A stretch of DNA of 64,000 nt from Myceligenerans pegani (GTDB taxonomy: Bacteria; Actinomycetota; Actinomycetes; Actinomycetales; Cellulomonadaceae): contig NZ_JADBGR010000097.1 of NCBI RefSeq assembly GCF_014892515.1, positions 25,004-89,003 on the forward strand, given 5' to 3'. The notes beneath the pieces were generated by a model that saw only the letters and a program-made list of their open reading frames with translations, did no database searches and was not told the origin of the DNA. Position numbers and translations under genes: made by a program. Every line of letters begins with the position of its first letter. The first letter of the stretch is position 1. Of the stretch, positions 33,612-42,095 are shown one piece after another.

Positions 33612-34709
33612 GTGCCCCGTGTGGACGTGTATGACTCGGTCGTGATCGGAGCCGGCCAGGCGGGCCTGTCGGCGTCGTACCACCTGAAGCGGCTCGGCAT
33701 CGCGCACGTGGTGCTCGACGCCGAGCCGCGCGCCGGCGGCGCCTGGCAGCACCGATGGGACTCACTCACCATGGACGACGTCCACGGCGTCGCCGACCTG
33801 CCGGACGGGCCCGCGCCCGGGCGGTCGACGGACCGCGCGAACCGGGCCGTGCCCGCCTGGTTCGGCCGCTACGAGACCGAGCACGGCCTGCCCGTGCGCC
33901 GGCCCGTCCGCGTGAGCTCGGTGACCGGCCGGGACGACCTGCTGGAGGTGCGCTCCGACGCCGGCACCTGGCTCGCCCGCACCCTCGTCAACGCGACCGG
34001 CACCTGGACCCGCCCGTTCGTGCCGCACTACCCGGGCGCCGAGACGTTCGCCGGCGAGCAGCTCCACACCCACGACTACCCGGGCCCCGAGCACTTCCGC
34101 GGCAGACGCGTCCTCGTCGTGGGCGCCGGCGCCTCGGCCGTGCAGTTCCTCGGGGAGCTCGGCCCGATCACCGACACCCTGTGGGTGACGCGCCGCGAAC
34201 CGGTCTGGCGCGAGGACTTCGACGGCCGGGAGGCCGTCGGCCAGGTGCTGGAACGGGTCCGCGCCGGCCTGCCGCCGGCCAGTGTCGTGAGCGTCACCGG
34301 CCTCGCCCTGCGCCCCCAGGAGCAGGCGGCCGCCCGCCTCGGCGTCTACGACCGTCGCCGCCCCATGTTCTCCCGGATCGAACCCGGCGGCGTCCGCTGG
34401 GACGACGACGCCCGCGACCCGGACGAGTCCGCCTACGAGCCCGTCGACACGATCCTCTGGGCCACCGGCTTCCGCCCGGCCGTCACCCACCTCGCCCCGC
34501 TCCACCTGCGCAGCGAGCACGGCGGCATCCCGCTCCTGCCGGGCACCGCCGACGTGCAGACCGCGGTCACCGCCGCCCGCGACCCCCGCGTGCAGCTCGT
34601 GGGCTACGGCCCCTCCGCGAGCACCATCGGTGGCAACCGCGCGGGCCGGGCCGCGGCGCTCGCGGTCCGCCGCCACCTCACGCGCGAGCTGGTGCGCCTG
34701 GAGGCGTAG
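33612..34709 (+). CDS. Flavin-containing NAD(P)H monooxygenase-like oxidoreductase
   Basis: A 365-residue two-dinucleotide-binding flavoprotein, GTG 33612. The FAD Rossmann motif is SVVIGAGQAGLSASYHL, the linker motif GGAWQHRWDSL, and the NADPH-binding motif RVLVVGAGASAVQFLGELG. The ATG motif ILWATGFRP lies near the C-terminus, followed by VQLVGYGPSASTIGGNRAGRAAA. This is the layout of class B-type monooxygenases and ArsO/YpdA-like pyridine-nucleotide oxidoreductases. The substrate is unknown. It stands alone between the ABM-like gene and a convergent esterase. Confidence 0.83.
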   Translation: MPRVDVYDSVVIGAGQAGLSASYHLKRLGIAHVVLDAEPRAGGAWQHRWDSLTMDDVHGVADLPDGPAPGRSTDRANRAVPAWFGRYETEHGLPVRRPVRVSSVTGRDDLLEVRSDAGTWLARTLVNATGTWTRPFVPHYPGAETFAGEQLHTHDYPGPEHFRGRRVLVVGAGASAVQFLGELGPITDTLWVTRREPVWREDFDGREAVGQVLERVRAGLPPASVVSVTGLALRPQEQAAARLGVYDRRRPMFSRIEPGGVRWDDDARDPDESAYEPVDTILWATGFRPAVTHLAPLHLRSEHGGIPLLPGTADVQTAVTAARDPRVQLVGYGPSASTIGGNRAGRAAALAVRRHLTRELVRLEA

Positions 34710-34735
34710 ACGCCGCCCGATCTGGTGGCGTCGGG

Positions 34736-35662
34736 TCAGGCGGTCGCGTGGGTCTCGCGCAGGAGTTTCGCGATCCACGTGTAGGTCTCGCGGCCCGTGG
34801 CGTCGTCGGAGATGTCGTAGCCGTGGTCCCTGTCCGGGATCTCGCGGTAGGCGACGAGGGCGCCCGCGGACTCCAGGCGGTCGGCGTAGCGGCGGGCCTC
34901 GGCGCGCAGGATGTCGTGCTCGCAGGCGATCACCACGGCGGGGGCGATCCCCGTCAGGTCCGCCGTGTCCGACGGCGCCGCGGGTGACGCCAGCCGGTCG
35001 GCGCGTTGTCCGGCGTCGGGGATGTAGGCGGCGTCGAACATGTCACCCATCCAGGGGCGCAGCAGCGGCTTGGCGAGGGGGGAGTGCTTCTCGGCCGCGG
35101 GGACCGTGAGGTCGAGCGGCGGGTAGTGCAGCACCTGCAGCGCGACCCGCGGGCGCGCCCGCTCGAACGCGAGCCGGGACGCCGCCGCGGCGAGCGCGCC
35201 GCCGGCGCTCTGCCCGCCGACGCTCAGGCGTCGTCCGTCCCACCCGTGAGCGGCGCCGTGTTCGGCCGCCCAGTCCAGCACCGCGTGCACCTGGTGCGGG
35301 GGCACGGGGAACCGCGCCTGCGGGGCGACGTCGTAGTCGACGTTCAGCACGACGACGCCCGCCTCGGCCGCCAGCAGACGGCACCAGGGATCGTCCTGGT
35401 CGGCTCCCCGAAGCACGAAGCCCCCGCCGTGCAGGTTCACGTACACGGGCGGGGGAGGGCCCGCCTCCTCCGGCGGCCGGTACGCCCAGGCCGTCACCTC
35501 CCCGTGCGGTGTGGGGACCACGAGCGGCTCGGGCACGCCCGGATACTCGGGCAGCCGGTGTCGCGCGGCCACGGTGAGCCGCCGTCCGGCGGCGGAGTGC
35601 AGCGCCTGGACGCCGCGGGCGGCGACGGCGGCCAGGCGCGGGTTGCGCAGCGGCGAGGGCAT
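34736..35662 (-). CDS. Alpha/beta hydrolase of the HSL esterase family
   Basis: A 308-residue cytoplasmic esterase, ATG 35662. The oxyanion motif HGGG occurs in VYVNLHGGGFVLRG and the nucleophile Ser in LSVGGQSAGGALAAAAS. The catalytic Asp is probable in IACEHDILRAEARRYADRL and the His in IPDRDHGYDIS. These place it in the hormone-sensitive-lipase group, which hydrolyses short acyl esters. It ends 26 bases from the convergent flavoprotein stop and begins 43 bases from the NlpC/P60 gene end on the same strand. Confidence 0.88.
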   Translation of the reverse strand: MPSPLRNPRLAAVAARGVQALHSAAGRRLTVAARHRLPEYPGVPEPLVVPTPHGEVTAWAYRPPEEAGPPPPVYVNLHGGGFVLRGADQDDPWCRLLAAEAGVVVLNVDYDVAPQARFPVPPHQVHAVLDWAAEHGAAHGWDGRRLSVGGQSAGGALAAAASRLAFERARPRVALQVLHYPPLDLTVPAAEKHSPLAKPLLRPWMGDMFDAAYIPDAGQRADRLASPAAPSDTADLTGIAPAVVIACEHDILRAEARRYADRLESAGALVAYREIPDRDHGYDISDDATGRETYTWIAKLLRETHATA

Positions 35663-35705
35663 GGGCCATACGGTACCGAGCGCCGACCACCCGGCGTCCG
35701 AGGGG

Positions 35706-36593
35706 TCAGCCCACGCGGATGAAGGTCGGGCTGGACTGCCAGATCTTCGTGTGGCGCACGGTCTCGCCCGGGACCGGTGCCTCGACCTGCATGCCGTTGC
35801 CCGCGTAGATCGCGATGTGCCCGGGGCTCCAGATCAGGTCGCCCGGCTGGGCCTCGGCGGCGGAGACCTGGGTGCCGGCGTAGCGCTGCTCCGACGACGT
35901 GCGCGGCAGGTCGATGCCGACCTGGGCGTAGACGTACGACGTGAACCCGGAGCAGTCGAACCCGGCGGGCGTCGAGCCGCCCCAGACGTACGGCACACCG
36001 AGGTACTGCATGGCGATGGCGACGACGCCGGAGCCGGCGGCCGCGGCCGGGGCGGCCTCCTCCACCGGCTCGGCGGGCTGCTCGGCGGGAGCCGGCGCGG
36101 CCGTCTCCTGGATGGGTTCCGCGGCCTCCACGACGGGCTCCGGTTCCGGCTCGGGCTCGGGCTCCGGCTCCGGGGCCGGGGTCACCTTGATCGTCCCGGT
36201 CTCCGCCGCGAACTCGATGTCGGCGGCGACGCGCACGACCGGCGCCGCCACGGCCTCCTGCCTGACGTCCTGTGCGGCGGCCTCCCGCACGGCCGCCTCC
36301 TGCACGATCGTTCCCTGCGCGGTCAGTCGCTGCGTGGTCAGCCCCTGCGCGGCAGCTGCCTCGACGGCGCCCGGCACGGCCTCGAACTCGGCGGTGGCCG
36401 GGCTCCGGTCGTCCGCCGGAGCCGCGTCCGACGGGATGCTGAGCAGGGAGACGGCCAGGCCGGACCCGGCGGCGACGAGGGCGCCGCGGCGCGCGACACC
36501 GGAGAGGCCCCGCGCGGCGGCACGGGTGAGCGGAGTCAGCGGGGTGAGGGGTGTGCGGGCAGCACGATGGCGCCCGGGAGTGCGAGTGGTCAC
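35706..36593 (-). CDS. Secreted NlpC/P60 peptidoglycan endopeptidase
   Basis: A 295-residue exported cell-wall hydrolase. GTG 36593 has GGGAGAAG closely upstream. The N-terminus is Arg-rich with hydrophobic segment GALVAAGSGLAVSLLSIPSDA, followed by a long Ala/Glu/Pro linker including an EPEPEPEPEPEP tract. The catalytic domain spans about 190-295, with the Cys in PAGFDCSGFTSYVYA near residue 211 and the His in GHIAIYAGNG near 259. It should cleave D-Glu-diaminoacid or similar peptide bonds in peptidoglycan. The c-di-AMP riboswitch in its leader (36604-36766) fits the known control of actinobacterial wall hydrolases by this nucleotide. Confidence 0.92.
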   Translation of the reverse strand: MTTRTPGRHRAARTPLTPLTPLTRAAARGLSGVARRGALVAAGSGLAVSLLSIPSDAAPADDRSPATAEFEAVPGAVEAAAAQGLTTQRLTAQGTIVQEAAVREAAAQDVRQEAVAAPVVRVAADIEFAAETGTIKVTPAPEPEPEPEPEPEPVVEAAEPIQETAAPAPAEQPAEPVEEAAPAAAAGSGVVAIAMQYLGVPYVWGGSTPAGFDCSGFTSYVYAQVGIDLPRTSSEQRYAGTQVSAAEAQPGDLIWSPGHIAIYAGNGMQVEAPVPGETVRHTKIWQSSPTFIRVG

Positions 36594-36603
36594 GTTCTTC
36601 TCC

Positions 36604-36766
36604 CGACGCCTACGAGGTGAGCTGTCGGATTCGGATCGAGAGAATGACCCGGCCGCAGTACTACCTGTGCGGCTTCACCCCAAGGACACCCGACGGTGCC
36701 CGCTTACGTTGGTTCCCCCGCCCCTGCCATCTGGTTGCAGTTCCCGGGCGGTGACAGGGCTCGGCG
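36604..36766 (-). promoter_or_regulatory. ydaO/yuaA c-di-AMP riboswitch
   Basis: Read on the minus strand, the leader has GGGGGAACCA, then TTGGGGTGAAGCCGCA, then CCGGGTCATTCTCTCGATCC and finally CCGACAGCTCACCTCGTAGG just ahead of the Shine-Dalgarno sequence. These are the conserved blocks, in order, of the ydaO c-di-AMP riboswitch. It lies directly before an NlpC/P60 hydrolase, its commonest target in actinobacteria. Boundaries are approximate to about 10 bases. Confidence 0.88.
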
Positions 36767-36925
36767 TCCGCCTCGGGCGCTCGCGGGGTGCCGCGAGCGG
36801 GACCGACCGTAACCCCGTCGCGCCGAGAAGTCACAATCGGGTTACGGGTTCCGAGTCCGTCGAGGTATGGCTTGACCGAATTGTTCTCCGTGGTATATGT
36901 CACATTGGCGACCTGTTCGGGCTGG

Positions 36926-37981
36926 TCAGAGCTCGCCCATGAGGTCGAAATCGAACCCGTCGGCCCGCGCGATGTAGAGACGGTGCTGGGCGTGGTTGCC
37001 CTGGAACCGCATCGGCCCGCGCGGCCCTTCGTAGACGACGCCGTCGACCGAGCGGTCCGTCGCGGCCACCGCGGCGCTCCCCGCACGCTCGACGATCGTG
37101 CGCAGCGCGAAGATGCCCTCGTAGCAGGCCTCGGCCGCCGCCCCGACAGCCGGGGCATGTACCCCGTGGTGGGCGGTGTAGCGGCCGATCAGGTCGAGCG
37201 CCCCGCCGGTCGCCAGGCTCCGGAACCAGCCGCCGGTCGAGTAGAGGTTGGCCGTGCCGGCCAAGCCGCTGCCCATGAGCATGTTCTCCTCCATGAGCGT
37301 GCTCAGGCGGACGATCCGCTCGTCCAGGCCGCGTCGGGCGAACACCCGGTTGAACCGGACCGCGTTCTGCCCGACCATCAGCAGCAGCACGCCGTGGGCC
37401 CGCGACGCCTCGACGTCGTTCACGACCGCGCCCAGTTGAGCGGCGCTCGCGCCCTGCTCGTTCAGGAACCGGGCGCCGGCGAACTCCACGCCGAGCGAGG
37501 CGACCTGGGTGGACAGCGCCTGGAACGTGCGCCTCGGCCACGCGTAGTCGTCGCCCACGACATACCAGCTCCGTACGCCGAGCTCCGCCCGGAGCCGCGA
37601 GATCGCGGGGAACAGCTGCGCCGACGGGACCTCCCCCGTGACGTAGAGGCCCGGACGTGTCTCTGCGCCCTCGTACGCGGCCGGGTACACGTACGGGACC
37701 CGCTGCTGCACCAGGGGGACGACGGCGTTGCGCACGGCCGAGGTGTGCCAGCCGGTCAGCGCGTGGATGCTGCCCGCGGTCAGCGCCCGGTTCACCTGCT
37801 GCCGCACGACGGGGAGCGGCTGACCCGCGTCGAGGAACTCCGCGCGCACCGGGCGGCTGAGGATCCCTCCGGACGCGTTCATCTCGGCGACGGCGAGCTC
37901 CGTGACGGCCTGGCACGACGGACCGTAGATCCCTCCGGGGCCCTGGAAGTGCAGCAGGGCACCGACGACGAAGTCCGACAT
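36926..37981 (-). CDS. Cytoplasmic AmiC/UrtA-like ligand-binding protein
   Basis: A 351-residue periplasmic-binding-protein fold without any signal peptide, ATG 37981. Features include FQGPGGIYGPSCQAVTELAVAEMNASGGI, LTGWHTSAVRNAVVPLVQQRVPYVYPAAYEG, SWYVVGDDYAWPRR and YSTGGWFRSL. It resembles UrtA and the amide sensor AmiC, which works in the cytoplasm by sequestering a transcription antiterminator. Lack of export plus divergent pairing with a MarR regulator points to a sensory rather than transport role, probably for urea or a short amide given the urt/ure genes nearby. A degraded transport protein that lost its signal is the alternative. Confidence 0.78.
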   Translation of the reverse strand: MSDFVVGALLHFQGPGGIYGPSCQAVTELAVAEMNASGGILSRPVRAEFLDAGQPLPVVRQQVNRALTAGSIHALTGWHTSAVRNAVVPLVQQRVPYVYPAAYEGAETRPGLYVTGEVPSAQLFPAISRLRAELGVRSWYVVGDDYAWPRRTFQALSTQVASLGVEFAGARFLNEQGASAAQLGAVVNDVEASRAHGVLLLMVGQNAVRFNRVFARRGLDERIVRLSTLMEENMLMGSGLAGTANLYSTGGWFRSLATGGALDLIGRYTAHHGVHAPAVGAAAEACYEGIFALRTIVERAGSAAVAATDRSVDGVVYEGPRGPMRFQGNHAQHRLYIARADGFDFDLMGEL

Positions 37982-38020
37982 GACGCCCCGTCCCGTGATG
38001 GGCCCGTTCTCTGGGCTCGG

Positions 38021-38053
38021 CCTGTGTTGGCGGGTAGTGTACGAGCACACAGG
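38021..38053. promoter_or_regulatory. Candidate operator between the AmiC-like and MarR genes
   Basis: Inverted repeat CCTGTGT (38021-38027) and ACACAGG (38047-38053) separated by 19 bases, in the 86-base divergent gap. TAGTGT inside the spacer (38035-38040) could be the -10 of the marR gene. A dyad at this position is expected for an autoregulating MarR protein acting on both promoters. Confidence 0.45.
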
Positions 38054-38067
38054 AAGGGCGTGCGGGC

Positions 38068-38457
38068 ATGCGGACTGGGAGTGAGACGGTCACGGCGACG
38101 CGCCACGACGACGTGGGCGACGCGATGGCGGCCGCCATGCTGCGCGAGTCGGTTCTCGCGGCGCGCCGCGCGGCCCGGAACGCGGCCGACGTGCTCCGCC
38201 CGGAGGGCTTCGCCCTCGACGAATGGCTCGTGCTCGACGCCCTCGGCGCCGGCGACGGGCTGACGATGTCCCAGCTGCGTGAAGCCGTTCTCGTCGACAA
38301 GGCGACGCTGGGCCGCCGGGTCGACGACCTCCTGACCAAGGCTCTCGTCTACCGCGAGGTCGACGGCCTCGACCGCCGCGTGATCCGCGTGTACCTCTCG
38401 TCCCGCGGGCGGGACGTCCTGTCACGCCTCACGGCGCGGCTGGCGCAGGGCCAGTAG
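38068..38457 (+). CDS. MarR-family transcriptional regulator
   Basis: A 129-residue winged-helix regulator starting at ATG 38068. Helices LRPEGFALDEWLVLDALGAGDGLTMSQLREAVLVDKATLGRRVDDLLTKALVYREVDGLDRRVIRVYLS contain, in separate segments, the HTH (TMSQLREAVLVDKATLGRRV) and the beta wing with the conserved DxRxxRV-like DGLDRRVIRV. It is divergent from the AmiC-like protein gene and its last 36 bases overlap the convergent nickel-permease gene. Likely autoregulatory through 38021-38053. The effector may be sensed by its AmiC-like partner. Confidence 0.85.
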   Translation: MRTGSETVTATRHDDVGDAMAAAMLRESVLAARRAARNAADVLRPEGFALDEWLVLDALGAGDGLTMSQLREAVLVDKATLGRRVDDLLTKALVYREVDGLDRRVIRVYLSSRGRDVLSRLTARLAQGQ

Positions 38458-39660
38458 CAGTCCGGTGCCCCAGGCCGCCAGCAGCACGACCGTGAGCACC
38501 ACGCCGTAGGGCTCGAGGCTGAGGGCGGCCACCGGGAACCGGCCGAGCCACGGGGCGTGCTCGGCCGCGACCTGCACCAGGGTCACCGCGCCGATCCCGA
38601 GGGCCGCCAGGGCGGAGATCCCCGTGACGACGACGTCGTACCGCACCCGGGTGCGGGCGGAGACCCCTGGGCGCGGCGCCGCGCCCGGGCGACCGCCGAC
38701 CACGCCGGCAGGTTGTGTGCTGCTCCCGCCGCCGGCAGGTTGCATGCCGCTTTGACCGGCGGCGGGCCGCCCGCCGACGCCGGCGGCCTCCGGTCCGCCG
38801 GACCCGGCGTGCGCGTAGACGCGGCGGGCCACCGCGCCCTGGGCCGAGTCAAGCATCGACATCCCTGCGGCGAACAGCACCGCCAGCGGCAGGGCCGCGT
38901 ACCACGCGACCTGGCCGAGTGCCGCCGAGGCGGTGATCGCCAGCAGGCCGATCTCCGTGGCGGTGTCGAACCCGAGCCCGAACACCAGCCCGACGGCGTA
39001 CATCCGCGACGGCTTGTCCGTGGCCCAGCCGAACCGGCGAAGCGCCCAGGTGACCGGCCCGCCCGCGTGATGCGTGTCGCTCCCCGGGCCGGGCTCTCCG
39101 GCGCGCGGTCCTCCGGTGGCGTGCCCGGCATCGGTCTGGTCCCCGGCGGCGGCCGCTGTCCTGGCGCGCAGCGCACGCCGGAGCATGACGAGGTTGACCG
39201 CGGCGATCGCCAGCAGGAACGTCCCCGACACCAGCGGGCCCCACACGCCCGTGGCCGAGCGCAGCGGCGACGACTCGTCACCCAGCATCGGCGCCAGCGC
39301 ACCGACCCCGAGAGACAGCAGCAGCGCCGCACCCAGCACCACCGTCGAGTGCCCCAGCGAGAACCACAGCCCCACACCGCGCGCGTCCCGCCCCGCCCGG
39401 ACCAGCTTGCGGGTCGTGTTGTCGATGGTCGCGATGTGATCCGCGTCGAAGGCGTGGCGAAGCCCCAGCGCGTAGGCGGCCAGGCCCATCGCGAGCGTGA
39501 TCGCCCCGGCGCCGCCGTCCAGGGCCAGCGCTCCGGCCAGGCCGCCGACGCCGACGACGTGGAGCGCGATGATCACCGGCACGGTGGCGCCACGGCGTCC
39601 GCGGCGGCCGGACCGAGCGGACCGGGCGGGATGTGGGCCGACGGGTGTGCTGCTCGTCAT
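38422..39660 (-). CDS. hoxN: NiCoT-family nickel/cobalt permease
   Basis: A 412-residue integral membrane protein, ATG 39660. The family signature HX4DH is seen in LRHAFDADHIATIDNTTRKL, and later segments include LWFSLGHSTVVLGAALLL, GFDTATEIGLLAITASAAL and LFAAGMSMLDSAQGAVARR. Eight or so helices are present, with two Gly/Ala-rich loops between them, one containing a near-repeat QPAGGGSSTQPAG. Nickel uptake supplies the urease encoded just upstream: ureD ends in an ATGA overlap with this start. Last gene of the urt-ure series, and its 3' end overlaps the convergent marR gene by 36 bases. Confidence 0.9.
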   Translation of the reverse strand: MTSSTPVGPHPARSARSGRRGRRGATVPVIIALHVVGVGGLAGALALDGGAGAITLAMGLAAYALGLRHAFDADHIATIDNTTRKLVRAGRDARGVGLWFSLGHSTVVLGAALLLSLGVGALAPMLGDESSPLRSATGVWGPLVSGTFLLAIAAVNLVMLRRALRARTAAAAGDQTDAGHATGGPRAGEPGPGSDTHHAGGPVTWALRRFGWATDKPSRMYAVGLVFGLGFDTATEIGLLAITASAALGQVAWYAALPLAVLFAAGMSMLDSAQGAVARRVYAHAGSGGPEAAGVGGRPAAGQSGMQPAGGGSSTQPAGVVGGRPGAAPRPGVSARTRVRYDVVVTGISALAALGIGAVTLVQVAAEHAPWLGRFPVAALSLEPYGVVLTVVLLAAWGTGLLLALRQPRREA

Positions 39661-40529
39661 GCTTCCTCCGAGAGTTCTGCGGTGTCGGGGACCGGGAGGG
39701 CCGGGGGCCCGAGGGGACTGAGGTGTGTGGCGGGACCCAGCCACCGGGTGAGGGTCCCGCCGCGTTCGAGGCGGAGGGTCACGGCCCCGCCGGAAGCCGA
39801 CGGGTGATCCGATCCTGTCGCGGGACCGCCGTGCACGGTGGTGACGGTGTCGATCACCGCGTGGTCGCCGAGGACGCCCGGGACCGGGTGCTCGCCGGCG
39901 GCGGTCAGTTCCTCGACCAGGACGGGACCGGCGTCGTCGGCGATGTCGGTGCGGAGCACGATGTGGCCACCGCGTTCTCCGGACCGGCCGAGCACCACGG
40001 TCTCCCGCAGGGCCAGGCGGGCGCCGGGGCCGAGGCGCGCGGTGGTGGCGCGGTGCGTGTCGGCTCCCGCGGCGACGACGAACGGCAGGCCCGCCCAGGT
40101 CAGGGCGGCCCCGGCACCGAGCCGGATGTCGGTGTCCCAGTGACAGGCGGCGCCGTCGCCGTCGTATGCGACGGTGCCGCCGACATCGGTCAGCGTGAGC
40201 GCGCAACCGGCATCCACGCGGATGCCGACGACGACGCGGTCCCCGCCGAGCAGCATGGCTCCGCCGGCGACGAGCGCGACCTCGGCGTGCACCCTGTCAC
40301 GGCTGACGAGGCGCGCGGCGAGCAGCCCGTCGGACGTCCGGACCCGCACGGGCGCGCCGGGCCGGGCCGGACGCTCGACGGCCACCTGGGTCACCCGCGG
40401 GGCGGCCTGGTCCGGTGGGTAGGGCCAACCTGGCAGCTCGGGTCCGGCCGGCTCGGCCACGACTTCGCGCGGCTCGGGAAGCATCCGCCGCGGCAGGGCC
40501 TCCCGAGCAGGTGAGGACGTGTGCGGCAT
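39657..40529 (-). CDS. ureD: Urease accessory protein UreD (UreH)
   Basis: A 290-residue scaffold protein that binds apo-urease and, with UreF and UreG, delivers nickel. ATG 40529. Family landmarks: LVSRDRVHAEVALVAGGAMLLGGDRVVVGIRVDAG, followed by LTDVGGTVAYDGDG, then LPFVVAAGADTHRATTARLGPGARLALRETVVLGRSGERGG as separate strands of the beta-helix fold. The N-terminal 35 residues are a Pro/Arg-rich extension. It lies 7 bases after ureG and overlaps the nickel-permease start (ATGA). Confidence 0.87.
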   Translation of the reverse strand: MPHTSSPAREALPRRMLPEPREVVAEPAGPELPGWPYPPDQAAPRVTQVAVERPARPGAPVRVRTSDGLLAARLVSRDRVHAEVALVAGGAMLLGGDRVVVGIRVDAGCALTLTDVGGTVAYDGDGAACHWDTDIRLGAGAALTWAGLPFVVAAGADTHRATTARLGPGARLALRETVVLGRSGERGGHIVLRTDIADDAGPVLVEELTAAGEHPVPGVLGDHAVIDTVTTVHGGPATGSDHPSASGGAVTLRLERGGTLTRWLGPATHLSPLGPPALPVPDTAELSEEA

Positions 40530-40536
40530 CGGGCGG

Positions 40537-41403
40537 TCAGTGGGCGTGGTCGTGGTCGTGGGCGCCCGGCTCGTCGTGGCTGTGCACGTAGCCGCCGTCC
40601 TCGTCGGCGTGGAAGTGCGGCGCCATCGGCCCGGGATCCTGCGCGACGTGCGCGCCGGAGCGGAAACTGCCCAGCACGTCGAGCACCCAGGAGCGCAGCT
40701 CGGCCACCGACGCGTCGTCGGTGCGGGACAGCGCCACGACCGCACGGTTCTCACGCGCCGCGGACGCGTCGGCGACCATCCGCGCGACGTCGACGCCCAC
40801 GTACGGCGCGAGGTCGGTCTTGTTGACGACCAGCAGATCGGCCCGGCCGATGCCGGGACCACCCTTGCGGGCGACGTCCCCGCCGCCGGCCACGTCGAGG
40901 ACGAAGATCTGGGCGTCCACCAGTGCGGGGGAGAACGTCGCCGTGAGGTTGTCCCCGCCGGACTCGATGATCACGAGGTCCAGCGGGGCGAAGTCGCGCT
41001 CCAGATCCTCGGCGGCGAGCAGGTTGGCGGTGACGTCGTCGCGGATCGCGGTGTGGGGGCAGGCGCCCGTCTCCACCGCGCGGATGCGCTCCGGTTCGAG
41101 CACTCCGGCCGAGCGCAGGAATCGCGCGTCCTCGTCGGTGTAGATGTCGTTCGTGATGACGCCGAGGCGCAGCTCGGCGCCGAGCGCCCGGCAGATCGTC
41201 GCGATGAGGGACGACTTGCCGACGCCCACGGGCCCGGCGACGCCGAGGCGGAGCGCGCGGGAGGTGGGCCGGGCGGCATCGGCCGACGACGTGGCCAGAG
41301 GGCCGGCGGACGAACCTGGCCGGGCGTCGGTGGCCGGCTCGGACGGCGCGCCCGGGACGGTGGTGGGGGCGGTGGCGGATGCGGAGACAAGGGATTCAGG
41401 CAC
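40537..41403 (-). CDS. ureG: Urease accessory GTPase UreG
   Basis: A 288-residue SIMIBI-class GTPase that drives nickel insertion into urease. P-loop [11 protein letters not shown] near residue 57, nickel-binding region [23 protein letters not shown], and guanine-specificity motif [12 protein letters not shown]. The N-terminus has about 45 extra Ala/Ser/Pro residues relative to compact UreG. The C-terminus is a histidine-rich tail ([16 protein letters not shown]...HDHDHAH) probably storing nickel. Its start overlaps the ureF end. Confidence 0.95.
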   Translation of the reverse strand: MPESLVSASATAPTTVPGAPSEPATDARPGSSAGPLATSSADAARPTSRALRLGVAGPVGVGKSSLIATICRALGAELRLGVITNDIYTDEDARFLRSAGVLEPERIRAVETGACPHTAIRDDVTANLLAAEDLERDFAPLDLVIIESGGDNLTATFSPALVDAQIFVLDVAGGGDVARKGGPGIGRADLLVVNKTDLAPYVGVDVARMVADASAARENRAVVALSRTDDASVAELRSWVLDVLGSFRSGAHVAQDPGPMAPHFHADEDGGYVHSHDEPGAHDHDHAH

Positions 41404-42085
41404 GGAACAACCTTTGGCTCAGGAGGGCGTGGGCCTGCGCCCAGCCCTCGGTCTGCGGGGAACCGGAGGCGGGGATCTCCTCCGGGGTGATGCACGCCGC
41501 GACGCGGGGCACGTGTGGCTCCGCCGCGGCGCACGCGTCGAGGACCCAGCGCGCGGGCGCCACCGGATCCAGGGGTTCGAGCTTGAGCAGGGCCGCGGCC
41601 GCCGTCTGGGCGTCGTCGTACACGGTGAGGCGTACGGTGTCGGCCGGGGGCAGGCCGGTCGCCGCGGCGACCGCGCCCAGGACCACGGCGCGGGGGAGCG
41701 GTCCGTGGGCGGCGGCGTGTGCGACCACGGCTCGTACGGCGGGCATCTCCGGCCAGAGGGCGCGCGCGAGCCGCAGATAGCCGCGCCCGAGCAGGCGGGC
41801 GGCGTCGCGCAGTGCGGGCGCGGGCGTCCGGGCCGCCCACGCGCCGACGACGCCGGCCAGCCCGGAGTCGTCCGCCATGGCAAGGACCCGCGCCGTCACG
41901 ACCGCCGTGCCGGCCTCCACCAGGCTCGCCGTCGTCGCGCGCCCGACGAGCCAGGCGGGCACCGCGGCCACGGGCATGCCGCCCAGCAGCGCGGGTTCGA
42001 GGCTCGCGGAGTGGGCGTGCCCGCCGCTGGGCAGGCGGGCGTCGGCGAGCAGCATCGCCACCGAGAGCACGTGGGCCGAGGTCAC
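41396..42085 (-). CDS. ureF: Urease accessory protein UreF
   Basis: A 229-residue all-helical accessory protein, GTG 42085. The opening [19 protein letters not shown] corresponds to the conserved D-x-x-x-P-x-G-x-x-x-H-S segment. [25 protein letters not shown] and [21 protein letters not shown] follow the family helix pattern. Positioned in the usual order ureC-F-G-D, 11 bases after ureC and overlapping ureG by 8 bases. UreF gates GTP hydrolysis of UreG in the urease activation complex. Confidence 0.9.
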   Translation of the reverse strand: MTSAHVLSVAMLLADARLPSGGHAHSASLEPALLGGMPVAAVPAWLVGRATTASLVEAGTAVVTARVLAMADDSGLAGVVGAWAARTPAPALRDAARLLGRGYLRLARALWPEMPAVRAVVAHAAAHGPLPRAVVLGAVAAATGLPPADTVRLTVYDDAQTAAAALLKLEPLDPVAPARWVLDACAAAEPHVPRVAACITPEEIPASGSPQTEGWAQAHALLSQRLFRA

Positions 42086-42095
42086 GTCCGCTCCC

